A stretch of DNA of 64,000 bases from Ancylostoma caninum (taxonomy: Eukaryota > Nematoda > Chromadorea > Rhabditida > Ancylostomatidae): positions 372,001-436,000 of the forward strand of contig JBAJFG010000344.1 in the NCBI GenBank assembly GCA_037903475.1. The letters are read 5' to 3'. Numbering within the stretch: position 1 is the stretch's first letter; each line of letters opens with the position of its first letter. The notes below the pieces were generated by a model. The model saw nothing but the letters and a program-made list of their open reading frames with translations. It did no database searches and was not told the origin of the DNA. The position numbers were made by a program, and so were the translations under genes. Below are positions 34,793 to 45,729 of this stretch, one piece after another.

Positions 34793-37700
34793 TCATTCGG
34801 CAGTGATTTTCCCACGAAGATACAAAAGGTCAGTTTTGCTCAAAGGTGAACTTGAATCATCGCTGGGCACAGTCTGAAGTCGTTGTAGTGCATTTTCCCA
34901 CTCTCTTCGATAGGATGGGCAGAGTTTGTCGAGGAGATCCTGGAAGTCAAATATATGACGTACAAATAGATAAACATTATTAGGACTTTAATAATTTACC
35001 TTAACATCGCTCTCCTTGTTGACTATGGGTACAGGCTGAAGGTAGAAATCCGTGGCAGGAAGCATGGAAGTTTCTGAGTCGTCCAGCTGAAGATGAAAGA
35101 TAAGGCAGTTTATCCTAGATGCGTGCATTACGACAGGCTGCGTGACAAAAGGTACGCTGCTGGTCTGTGATTGGCCGATTCATGTGCGTGTCGCGGCCGA
35201 AGCTTTCAAGGGTATGAGCAGTTCTGCGTGGATATGGACAACTTTTCTATGCTTGAGTGGGACAGATGAATGTTATCGGAGCCCAGAAACTTGAGAAGAT
35301 GGCCACCAATGTCATTTAGTGCTTCGGATTTGAAGAAAATGACCTGAACCTGAGAAGCATACGCCTGCGGCGCGGTCGCGTCGCGGCATACGTCTTGACC
35401 GCCACCCCGCTCACGACACACGTACATATGTCTGCATGATGAGGGCCAGTCGCAGTCCTGACGTAGCTCAGACCACTCGCATGTGTTGATGGCTCCATTT
35501 ACTTTCATTCAGTGTCGGCAAGCTACGTTGAGCGTTCTTCATAAAATCCTAGCAAATGGATGCGTGCGTTTAACGCGCGACAGACACACGCATCCGGGAT
35601 AAATTGTGCTTTGTAGATGAGCGGCAAAAATGGGGTAGTCACCTTTGGGACTAATACTCTTCTGGGATCAGCCGTGGCTCAGCCCACGTTGTCTTTAGAA
35701 TACCTTTGAGTAAGTTTTTAGGTTAAAAAAGGAATTACCCTAATATTTCATCTGTTTCAATCTATTATTTGAAATTAACTCACATTGATGGCATGCTTCG
35801 GTGCTTCATATCGACCACGTCTGAGACCAGCGGCAGCCAGCTCTTCCTCAAGACCCTATTAAAATCTATTTTAATTGTAAATCTTCTCGGCGAGCACAAT
35901 TCGCTATTGACGTCCACCAACGCACCTCATAAGAGATATTGAAAGGAGCGAATCTAATCCCAGAACATCCTCTGAGGGTCGGTGGATTTGGAGAGTGAAG
36001 GAAGACATTGACGTCAGAGCTATTCCACAAGTAGAGTTGTTTGCAAGCCACACTAACACTTGTGTGGTGTACCTGAAGTAAGATGGAACTCTGAGCTATA
36101 GCTAGTAACGCTGAGGAGGGCAAAAAACCAAAATATTACATCGCTTGCTCATATTTACCTCTCCACGCCTATTTTTTTACTAATTTTTCAATTGTTGAGG
36201 GCGCTATTCCACCTCAGAACCGATTTTCATCTTCCCATATGAGAGCAATCTCCAGGAGCTCCCGATCACAATGGTATACGTGGTTCCATGCGGAACTGCC
36301 AGCAAACCCGTTTTCCAGCCCCACTTCTGATGAGCCTGTGGGCGGGGCCAAGGCGGGACTACGGGGTTTTTGCATCATGTGCTTCCTTTTTAGTCACACT
36401 CGCAGCTGATTTCCTATTCTGGTAGGGATTGATGGTGAGAAACTCTTGTGAGGGACATGAATCCTCAAAGGGGGCGCTCCCGGGAATGCATAACTTAGAA
36501 ACTTTGTGGCGGCTCCGCCCACATTCTCTCCAGGAATTAGGTCTCGAAAACGGGGTTTTCGACAGTTCTGCACGGATTCTCGCATATCATTGTCATCAGC
36601 AGCTTCTGGAGATTCTTTCTGTGTGGTGATCTCCGATCTCCAAAACGATTCTGTGGTGGGACGGTGCCTTTGAATGTGCCAGAACACCAAAACTTAGCCA
36701 ACAGCAGGATGTGAGCACAATAAATTGACTACAGAAAGACGCTCTTTTTATTTAAAATTCACTAGTTATAAAGTTTTGTGCCCCACCCACCTCCCGAAGG
36801 ATCACTGAGCCGTATGTTGGTCCCAGTACCATAGCTGGACACGATTTTACCCTGTCGACAATTATCGAACGGCATCTGCAAAAAAAGGAAACTATTGACA
36901 TCAAATGCTTGTAATTATCCATAATTTTGCCTAAATTGTTCGAGGTACCTCCACGGAGCGACAAGCATCGATGATTGTGTCCTATTTGAAGAAATTCTCA
37001 GATGCACGTCTTTGTAAACAGCCTTGGACAACAATTGGAACCTCTGCCATCCAGAAACGGTGACTTTTCTCCGGGTCCCTGCCAGGGACGTGACCCTGCG
37101 AGGTGAAGAGGAGGGCTAAAAACCTATGATAAACGCGGGCAATCGTGGAAGTCTAGAAGGTACAACAAACCGTATCTATGGAGAGGTCATCTATCTGAAA
37201 CGGGTCTTGGACAAGGCATTGTCGCATGTTGCTGATGAGTTTGGGAATGGAAATCTGAAAAGCCTAGCTCTCGTACTTGGTCTCTGTATCCATAACAAAT
37301 AAAAATAAATAAAATACACTTCAAATTTATGTAGTTTTGTCAGTAAAGCTTTATTGTATACGTTGAACGTTAGCAAGACTATCGCTATACTCCACCTGAA
37401 GTATCACTCTGTGCGCGGTCGCCATCCAGGCGACAGGGATGTTGATGGGTTTCGATTGTCAGTAGCGCGTACAGAAGCGCAGCCAGCGATTTTGATACGT
37501 ATCGATCGTCGGTGACGCGCGCGGCAGCGCACCCAACGGCACTCCGCCCAAAATCGATACATATGTATCGGAATCGATGCCACTGGCGACCGCGACACAG
37601 GGTGCTATACTACGGGTGGTGTATAGCGGTGGCCTCATGCATTTACCTCGCCATTATGCAGCCATAGTCGCTCTGCTATGACAGATACATTGACAATCTC

Positions 37701-39587
37701 ATCATGGCTGTCCATCTCCTCATCATTCTCCATCATTCCCTCGAATAGTATGTCAACCGTGGAGAGGAACTGAAACATGGCATGTCTGCAGGGTTCACTC
37801 CGAGAAGTTCAGGAATTGCGCGGGACGTAGCGTCTCCTCGGTGAAAGCGAAAATTGTCGTGTTTTTATTCTTTTACAACGTCACTCAATCACTCTTACAT
37901 CAAAGAATGCCGCCCGCCTCGCCTGCCGCATCGCACCACCCAAGCGATGCGACAGATCAGCTGGAGGCTGTTAAAATCGTGCCATGTTTTCAACCTTCTT
38001 CTTTTTGTCTTTGTCTTCATTTTCGAATGCTTGGATAGGCGAAACATCCATATCAGCAATGCCCAAGAACCTTAGCAGCCAGCTGGCCTGCCGCGTCGCG
38101 TTGGTGGTGCGTCGCGGCAGATTAGACGGGCGCTATTTTGCCATGCAAGAGTGATTGACCGTCATTGAACTCAATCATTTTTTATGCACTCAAAATGCGC
38201 CTTTGACCAGGACAACATAAGTACGCCAGTAAACAAAAAATGTGGAACATTTTTCTAAAAGAACACAGAAATGGACTGTGGCTCGTTGAAAGCCATAATT
38301 GGTGTTTACTTCACTTTCCCGTATTCTTTTTTATGCTTTTCTCCTTCTCTGTGCGATACCTAGCTGAGAAAAATATCGTAGGTACCCTCTTCATCTGTGA
38401 ACCAGAAATCCTCAGTTTGTCCTTCCTAAGGTCAGCTCTGGAGCAGCCAGTAGCACATCGGTATAGAACACAAACGAAATCCTCTAAAATATTCCAGGAA
38501 TATGAAATCCTAAACTATTTCCTGCGTAGCTGGGTAACACTTACCCATTTGCTCGTGCACCATAGCTGTCACAATGTCACCGCGTGTGCTGATCACCCTG
38601 AAAAAACAAAAATTATAAGCGTGGAATTAATTTTATCTTTTTTTAATGTACCAGAACTGAACAAGTGAAGAAGCAAGGGTGACCTACTCGTCTGACTCGT
38701 AGGTAAAATACTCTAATCCCACCAGAAGCATGTGCACAGCTAGCATGGGCAAAGTTGCGTAGGTCTGAAACTCAAAAGAAAAAACTCCTCGGAACAACCA
38801 AAGAAATGAAAATATTGCGGTTGAAGTCGTGAGACTTGCAGCAAGTCTTCTCGATGGTATACGGTGCAAATCTCGTGGAAATTTCATGCAAACCATACCG
38901 ACGTGCATGGAATATGTATGAAATCTGCATGGAAATTGCATGATACGTACATGAGGTATGCAACAAGACTCGGCACCAAGCACACCTCACGACCTCTGTA
39001 TGACTACTGGGTCGCCACATCCAATAATAACCATCGACCCAACGATGCACCGATTTACACCCCTCGAGAATCGGTTGTGAGGACAAATATTTTTGGTTTG
39101 GTTCATACTTTTTTTATTGAACTGCATTCACAGCAGATACAATAACCACGAAGGCGGGCATGTGGCCAAAGGGTTTTGTGATGGGTGTAATCTGGCGCTT
39201 CGTCGGATTTCAGTGATGGAACACAAAAAAACTGACCTCTGCCCCAGAAGCGTTTCGAAACACCGCTTCGCTCAGTGCATTATCCAATCCAACTTCTTCG
39301 ACAATCTGTGACCATTGCAGTACTCTGAAACATCCCACTATTGATGCAAAAAATCAATACACATGTTCTCCATGTGTCACTTACCCCAGGCGATCCCAAC
39401 TCCTCGACTGGCACTCGTCCAAAAGTGCATGGGCGCCTTCGATGGCTGTACGGCGACCCGGCGACTCAGCGTTCACCTCGGCCGCTTCCAGACGAGCACT
39501 CGGTGTCTTGGGAACGGAGAAATCCAGTGGTAGGAACGACTCCAGGAGAAATTCACCACGTAGCCATACCCAGACTCGGATGGTCAT
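34793..39587 (-). CDS. TBCC domain-containing protein 1-like
   Basis: Eleven exons in transcription order: 39587-39385, 39324-39237, 38764-38688, 38597-38545, 37836-37799, 37769-37647, 36875-36791, 36110-35926, 35855-35784, 35086-35000, 34939-34793 (TGA). All phases close, giving 385 residues. The C-CAP/cofactor C fold is suggested by DNCRQGKIVSSYGTGTNI, then SVSVACKQLYLW, IRFAPFNISYEGLEEELA and ATDFYLQPVPIV. The order and spacing match TBCCD1, a centrosome/Golgi-positioning relative of tubulin cofactor C. The N-terminus (VWVWLRGEFLL) and LQWSQIVEEV also fit. The protein is shorter than the vertebrate one of about 557. The start follows a CTTTCCAG acceptor by one base, as in trans-splicing. 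The exon 37836-37799 acceptor and the donor at 38687 are the weakest junctions. Introns hold two MITEs. Confidence 0.7.
35104..35609. mobile_element. GGGCAATTTATA-family MITE in TBCCD1-like intron
   Basis: Left end GGCAGTTTATCCTAGATGCG and right end GCATCCGGGATAAATTGTGC are inverted relatives of the family best preserved at 50294-50532. The interior is GC-rich and non-coding. It lies wholly within the intron 35087-35783. Confidence 0.55.
37405..37604. mobile_element. 200-bp TIR element in TBCCD1-like intron
   Basis: CACTCTGTGCGCGGTCGCCA on the left and TGGCGACCGCGACACAGGGTG (with one base added) on the right are inverted. The interior has several ATCGAT palindromes. GCTATACT is found on both sides and could be a target duplication. 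The element lies within the intron 36876-37646. Confidence 0.55.
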
Positions 39588-39590
39588 TCT
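39588..39590 (-). promoter_or_regulatory. putative trans-splice acceptor
   Basis: The minus strand reads CCGCTTTCCAG then A then the ATG of the TBCCD1-like gene. A polypyrimidine acceptor one base from the start codon is typical of spliced-leader addition in nematodes. Confidence 0.5.
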
Positions 39591-39599
39591 GGAAAGCGG

Positions 39600-40553
39600 G
39601 AAGCCTGGTACACAACAACCACGGCCAAGAGAAATGCGAGAAGAAACGGGAATTTCCAGGGAAAAATTTAGGAAAAAGAAAAATGGTATCCAAGAGGAGA
39701 AAGCGAATTTATGTGTTAACAAAGATGAGCAAATTAGACTCAAGTAAGTGAAAAAAGAATAAGATATCAGAAGATGGTCTATGGGAGCAAAGTTCACATA
39801 AAATGGAGAATAGGTATTGATCACTGATTTCTGAAGTGAGCCCTGACAAGAGACCGAGAAGTGCTGATGGCTAAGACTAAAAGAATTCAAATGACTAAAA
39901 GCTATTACGTTGTACAGTAAATATTACATACACGAAACCAATACAGTAAATTTACTTGTTACTAGCAAATATTTCAAAAATCCCAAATAAATAAAATAAA
40001 GGTTGAATGTCTTCAATATTCGTAATAAAGCTGTATCAGTAACTGTCGAATTATTAAAATGAGTAGTCAAAAATGTTCAAAATCTTTGGACTATTAGCAG
40101 GAAGGGAAAATACAATAAAAAAATAAAAGACAAGAAAATGGGAAATTATTTGTATGGGCTCGAGTACCGTATGTAGTAAAAAAGAAAGTATGGATAGATC
40201 TTCTCAAATGGAAGCCTCTCTTCCTTGGAGAACGTCTGTTTGTCTGATTGGGTAAAGTGCACTAGGTTCAAAGAACAAAGAAAAGAAGGGACCAAATACA
40301 GAGCAGTCACAGCTGTTGTGGTGATATGTACTTGTCGAGGTGGTAAAATCAGACGGATATATAGCTGTCGTGAAATTGAAAATGACTGATAGCTTCGGAA
40401 TGATGGGGGATGACCATAATTACGATTTCCGTGTAGCGATTCACGAAACACGAATATTGCGGTTCTTTTTCGGATTTTTTAATACTTGAACAATAAAATT
40501 TCTAGTGAGCATCTTCCCTGTGTGAAAGTGAGAAAAGGAGAATACATCTTATA
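39600..40553. other. no recognisable gene
   Basis: AT-rich spacer upstream of the TBCCD1-like gene. A 101-codon minus-strand frame at 40146-40451 has no recognisable features. Confidence 0.4.
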
Positions 40554-40788
40554 CAGTGACCGTCGATGGAGGTGAGTTTTTGCGGCCACGAAAAGCACGC
40601 AACGCCACCGCGCCGCTCGCGCCGAAATACTCTTCGAGGCAAAAAACCATAGGGTTTTCCTGGCTGTTACTTGGTTTCCTTGATAATTGAGATCTAATAT
40701 GATGGAAAACTACAAGGAAAACAGATTTGCCACTGCGGCGGCTTTCCGAGGCACCAAAAAAAAACGCATCTCCCATTGACCTCTACTG
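40554..40788. mobile_element. Tc1/mariner-type MITE
   Basis: Bounded by TA on both sides, with left end CAGTGACCGTCGATGG and right end CCATTGACCTCTACTG. It belongs to the family at 15914, 29046 and 34360. Non-coding. Confidence 0.6.
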
Positions 40789-42111
40789 TACATATATAAT
40801 AAATAATAGTATTTGAAATTACTTCCAAGGTCAAACAAAATTTTCAAAAAGAAGCGATATAAACGAGTGATGGAAAGTACTCAACCTAATGTGAATTTCC
40901 ACTTATTACGAATTATTTCTATATATTACTGCTGGCTACAAATTGTAGGAAAATTTGATCAGTTCATACGAAATATGGATTTCTATATTACCCAACTTAA
41001 ACATAGAAGTACACTGTACACTTATTTATGGGATTATTTCCAAACGTGAAGGTGTGGAAAGTGAATACTGCCGGATTACAGTTCTTACTGACTTATAGCC
41101 GTTGAGTAAATCGTTGTGTCCGCAGCATTACTATTCGTTATTCACCAATCGAGCGTTTGAACAGCAAAGGAGGTAATAATGGTTCTTTTAGAGACATTGC
41201 AATTTGCAGCAGGTATCTGGAAAAATTATTATGTCTAGGAGATTCGTTTACACGAGCAAACGTAGTAGCTGTTTTGCAGGGATTTTTCTAGAAGTAGTTG
41301 ATTACTAAGCGGCTTTTCAATCATTTATTCATCAGGGCTTAGACATAGCCAGCGCTAGTAAGGCGAAAAAACATATTGACGTCAGCTCACGTGCGTCACA
41401 TCACTAAAAATGATTTTGCTGGGAGAAAAACAAGAAAAATCACATGTGATCCGCAAAATTTGGGAAACTCTTGGGAAACTTTTACTTTTTGGAAAAAAAT
41501 CCAAGATATTGACATATTCGGAGAGAAACAGAGAAAAATAGATAAGGATCGCTCAGTAGTATAAGTATGTACTTGTCAAGATATGTAAAATCATCAAATC
41601 ATGTCAAGACACAAACGGCTGTCATTAACGCGAATTGGCAAATAACCGGGAAGTGCTGGATGACAAAGGGATCGGGTTTCGGCTGCTGCGTATTGAGCCG
41701 CTAATGGTTGTCATGGTTACCTGGCGCAAATGGTCAAAACAGCCTAATATGGCAGCAGACGAGGCTGATTTGTTGAAAACACTACGTCATATGAGTCATT
41801 TACGAAATATACATGCCTTTTTTGTCTTATCTTAAATTTGAGGTTGGTTTTCAAGAAAAAAAGGAAAAACGAAAAGTCTCGGTAAATGGTAGAAGCAGGC
41901 TTTTCCATACGACAATTAGGCTTGAATAAAAAACACACACAAGAATTCCCACGATCAGACAGTTTTGCTATCAACTGGGAAAAATCCAGAGAAATTAAAT
42001 AAGCCACGTCCCTAGCATCCTTTTTCGAAGAAAAAAAATGAAAAAAAAAGAAACTGTAAAAATTTCATGAAGAAGCTAGAACTTGGAAACATTGTAAGAA
42101 AAGCAGGAAAT
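40789..42111. other. no recognisable gene
   Basis: AT-rich, short frames only. Confidence 0.4.
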
Positions 42112-42360
42112 GACAATTTGTATCTATTGCGTGCGTGCGTCATACGTGCGACTAGATGATGAAGGTTAGTTCGAGTTGCCCTCCTGACGCATCCAAGAAG
42201 CAAGTGAGACGCACGCATCTGCGGAGTCGCGGCGATTCGCGGCATAGATGGCTCGAGATACTCGTCTAGTACATGCCGCTTTGGCTCATCTAAATGAAAA
42301 AAATCTTTCCTCAGTGAGGACACGCGCCTAATGCACGCACGTATCGGGTGCAAGTTGCCT
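42112..42360. mobile_element. GGGCAATTTATA-family MITE
   Basis: Left end GACAATTTGTATCTATTGCG, followed by CGTGCGTCATACGTGCG; right end TGCACGCACGTATCGGGTGC, then AAGTTGCC. The interior shares GATGATGAAGG with the copy at 58078. Confidence 0.6.
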
Positions 42361-42561
42361 TATAGTAGCACGAATTTCCTTAACATTCCCGCCGTTATCC
42401 CCAAGTCATCCCACCGTTGTTCCTCGATAGCGACCGGTCCCACCATTAGTCCACCACTCACATCGACTCGACGGTGGGCACATGATTGGATAAACCACCA
42501 CTTGCCTACTGTCATTCCGCTCTTAGCCCACCTTCATACCTCACCATGGGTTAGCCAGTTA

Positions 42562-43836
42562 TTAGGTTGGTGCAAAAATAATGCGCGTTTTTCGTTGCTT
42601 CATCTTCGCTGCAGAAAAATTCCGGTGTTTCTTGTCATCGGTATGAGAGGTTGCATATGCTTTGTAGCAAATTTCATGGCCTTTCGAAACGTCTCATGCA
42701 TTTTGAGCGAAGTTCATGTTTTTGATGGATTTTTAGTTGTGGAACGAAAGGCGCCGAAACAAGTTTTTTGCCAAATTCACTTCAGCGAGCTGATACTCGA
42801 CGGCATCGCAGCAGGAATCGCTCGGAATATCGCCATAGTTTTGGCGAAGGGAGTGTGAGCGAATGCACTCCGTCGAGCTGCTTCCGGATTTTTCGGCTTG
42901 GTGTGCCTTGCCTCGAAAGTAAGGAGTGACGCATAGGTCTTACTGGGGTTTGCGATCCCCATCTGATGTCAATTATCAAGAAGTGCCCATCCAAAACAAC
43001 ATATTTGGTTTCTTAGAACATCGCCGGTAATTGTTGTCAAACCATCCCTCTCTTCAGTAAAAATGGGAGGATGAAAAAGCTAGACGAGTTGATGTCGCGC
43101 ATACTGAACGAATACCACATTGATCCTCGTTGAAAGGTCTGCTTCGCGCCTTTGTAGTGAAAGAATTGCGACCAAACAGTGGGCCGATTAGCAATAAAAT
43201 ATGAAGTATAGACCCTCTTCGACAAAATGAGGTGCCTTGCTTAACAGTTGGACGAGGAAGATGCACCGAAACACTTCCAGAAACCGAAGCAACACCAAAA
43301 TAAAGTCACGGCGACTTTGCGGTGATCTGCTGCACAAATTGCTCACTGCAGCTCGTTGATTCCTTCCCATCTGGGAAGTAGTCTCAAGATGTAAATGAAA
43401 TAAAATAGAAACTTTACTGTGTGAGCCCAGCGTTGCTCAATAAAATGAATTCCCCATTCCTACACAGCACCGTCTAGGCACACCTTGCACGACACATGCT
43501 CCACTAGCTGGAGCAACTGGGCTAGGAAGCTCGCACTTCTACATGATAATCAGCAAGCTTCTCGCTCACCGACTACCACTTCCCCGAGAACCTGGACGAC
43601 TTCTTCCGGGAGAATTTTCTCGAAGACTGAAGTGATACCAGAATTGTCCTCTGGAACTTCGGCGATTTTAGAAGGTCCTGGCAGAATTGCACGGTAGTAG
43701 GAGAACATCTATCTTATTGCTAACGATTTGCGGATTGCAACAGTTTTAAGCCTTTTGAAAAAGATCAATTTTGAAAGGAGTTATGAGGTTCGGAACCAAA
43801 GGCATGAAAACGCGCATTATTTTTGCACCAACCTAA
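42562..43836 (+). mobile_element. mariner element, Hsmar1/bandit-like, degenerate
   Basis: Perfect terminal repeats: TTAGGTTGGTGCAAAAATAA (continuing TGCGCG) at the left and its reverse complement at the right, each flanked by TA. Its length of 1,275 bp suits a full mariner. The ends are nearly those of Hsmar1 and of bandit, the mariner described from Ancylostoma caninum. Transposase remnants on the plus strand include FGEGSVSE (about 42,843), LALLHDN (about 43,530) and DYHFPENLDDFFRENF (about 43,570), matching the HTH linker and the catalytic HDNARPH and YSPDL-DYHLF regions. Many stops and frameshifts make it inactive. Confidence 0.9.
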
Positions 43837-43917
43837 TATTACCTCAGGGCTTGGATGCATCGTTGGGAAGATGGGTAATTTCACACACATGGGTATGATC
43901 ACCGACGGGTAGTATCA

Positions 43918-43981
43918 GACACCCATCAGTATTTGCCTGGGTGTAGACAACGTCAAAGAATGGCAAATACTGATGGGTGTC
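43918..43981. repeat. perfect 20-bp inverted repeat (hairpin)
   Basis: GACACCCATCAGTATTTGCC at 43918-43937 and its exact reverse complement at 43962-43981 enclose a 24-nt loop. The flanks continue to pair with one mismatch. It may be a small foldback element. A miRNA-like precursor is possible but unsupported. Confidence 0.85.
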
Positions 43982-44545
43982 AGATAAAAAGTAAATTCGG
44001 GTACGTCAAGACGTTTACCTTGGGTAATCTCAATTGTGTATGCTGCCCAAGAATGGAGCAGCAATCGCTATCAACATTTCGTTTTTTTTCTCTGCGCTCT
44101 CCCTAATCCACACTGTCTTTCCCCACAGTCTCAAATCTTACTATAAACAACGTTGGTTCCCTCGGTAAAGCTCACTCTTGTGCGTCCTCACACCGAATGT
44201 GGTCATCCATAAATAGCCTGGTTGATCTGCTTCTCTATCCTGCAATCACCTCCGCTGTATGTGTACAGGCTATCTAGAGAACATAGTAATCATGCAGGGT
44301 GTAGAGAAACAGAGACAGTTTTAGGTACTCTTGACATGCCGGAAGCGTCAAAGAGCCGCAGCAGGAAGACGGATGGCACCACGTACAGTCAAAAGCAGTA
44401 CCGTAAGCTACGAACAGTTTAAAGTGAAGAAAAGTAGTATTACTAGTAATCGTTCTCCTTCAGGCTGTGACACCGACAGATAGAAGTGCCTCAACAGATC
44501 AGGGTCAGTTTTGAAAGAGAACCTTCACTGATCACTGCTGAGAAA
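43982..44545. other. no recognisable gene; dispersed repeat
   Basis: TTACCTTGGGTAATCTCAAT at 44015-44034 belongs to a dispersed repeat also at 5528 (reverse) and 60798. No coding signal was recognised; the frame at 44222-44422 has no domain. Confidence 0.4.
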
Positions 44546-44757
44546 GGTTAAAAGCAATCTATGCTGGATGTCGCGCGTCATACGCACGCATCCGTTTGCG
44601 GAGGAACTTCCATGAAGGCTAGCATATGGCATTTCAATAAAAAAAAAAGAGCGCCCATTAAAGCGTACATCGGAGCTGCGTCATGGCTACGACTGCGCCT
44701 ATCCTTCATTTTATAGGCGCACGCACGTCAAACGCATGCAGCTAGTATTAATTGCCA
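44546..44757. mobile_element. GGGCAATTTATA-family MITE, diverged
   Basis: Shares GCGCGTCATACGCACGCATCC near its left end and CGCACGTCAAACGCATGCAG then CTAGTATTAATTGCC at its right end. The left limit is approximate. Confidence 0.5.
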
Positions 44758-44844
44758 TTTGGGCACCCTAGATATGTGGCTGCGTCACGACACCTGCGAG
44801 ACTACTTCATTCGTAGTGCGAGAACTGGTCCCTGATGTTCATGA

Positions 44845-45089
44845 GGGCAATTTATATTTGATGCGTGCGCCAATCGCGCGTCAAACGCAAGCATCCACTT
44901 GAGTAGGATTTTCTATACAGACCGGTCAATGCGGCATGCATATCCTGAATGGAACCGCCGCAAGGCAACTGCGAGAGCGCAGTGGGTGCTTCTCACCTGC
45001 GTACGGGCTTCATCAGGGTTGCCACAGGGGCTATCCTCCACCATACTGACGCACGCACGTCGAACGCACATATCTAGTACAAATAGCTC
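44845..45089. mobile_element. GGGCAATTTATA-family MITE
   Basis: Left end GGGCAATTTATATTTGATGC, then GTGCG; right end GACGCACGCACGTCGAACGC, then CTAGTACAAATAGCTC. Adjacent to the copy at 44546, separated by about 90 bp. Confidence 0.6.
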
Positions 45090-45374
45090 TATAGCCAGTC
45101 ATCGTCGTAGTTCATCGAAGTAGTTTCGCGCTCCACGGCAAAACTTTGACCCAACGACGATATCTTTTAATGTAGTTTTTCCTGTGAATGTATACATGGT
45201 TTGTGTGAGCACTTGAACATCTGGCCATATTAATGCAGACCATAGCCTCCTCCCACAGTGAGCGAATCGAATCTGGGCAGAGGACACGCCCACTGCGCCG
45301 ACGCTCATTGGTTGGCGCGGCGTTTTGCGGTCTATTGAATAATCTGTGAGTTTTCAGCCCCAGTACTTGAACGA

Positions 45375-45724
45375 ATGGCTGCTCTGGAATGTCCTGAAAA
45401 AGCTCCTGAGAAATCAACTGAACCAAAAATATGTAGCGTTCGTTGTAAAGAGGCATCTATTGAAACGTGTAAAAGTGCAAGAACAGAAAATACGGCCAGG
45501 GATAGCCCATCAGACATAAATGTTGCCACAGCAAAACCATCCAATCCTTGCAACGACGGAAGGGCTGCACGGAAGACACAGGAAGCCGCAGACCACCCGA
45601 AGGTAACGTTTACTTGTATGAGTCCCATATTGAGTTCACTGGAAAAATGGGCAAGGGTGGAGTTCTCCATCCACCAATCAGAGATCTCCGGCTTTCCCAA
45701 AGCTCCGCCCATGACGAATTTTTG
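45375..45724 (+). CDS. candidate 5' coding exon, unknown
   Basis: GAGTTTTCAG (acceptor at 45356) precedes ATG 45375 by 18 bp, and an inverted CCAAT box (ATTGG, 45307) lies upstream. The first frame begins MAALECPEKAPEK and stays open past 45600. From about 45548 a second frame looks more protein-like (PEGNVYLYESHIEFTGKMGK) and ends at a good donor, GAG|GTGAGT at 45724. The switch between frames is unexplained: a 20-bp intron would be needed, or a 1-nt error. It lies on the strand of the NYN gene 4 kb downstream and might be its 5' exon, but the phases could not be linked. Confidence 0.35.
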
Positions 45725-45729
45725 AGGTG

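Noticed and set aside
36394..36690. 98-codon minus-strand ORF inside the TBCCD1-like intron
   Set aside because: Phases of the flanking exons already join without it, and the sequence has repeat-like pieces found near 11,200.
39442..39751. 101-codon and 136-codon plus-strand ORFs
   Set aside because: They are antisense shadows of the first exon of the TBCCD1-like gene, which has consistent splice phases and motif support.
42331..42858. 175-codon plus-strand ORF
   Set aside because: It runs from a MITE into the mariner element; only the mariner part reflects an old coding sequence, in mixed frames.
43037..43266. minus-strand ORFs inside the mariner taken first as transposase
   Set aside because: The recognisable motifs (FGEGSVSE, LLHDN, DYHF) are all on the plus strand.
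45332..45712. 126-codon minus-strand ORF
   Set aside because: It overlaps the plus-strand candidate exon, which has better splice and promoter context; no domain on the minus strand.
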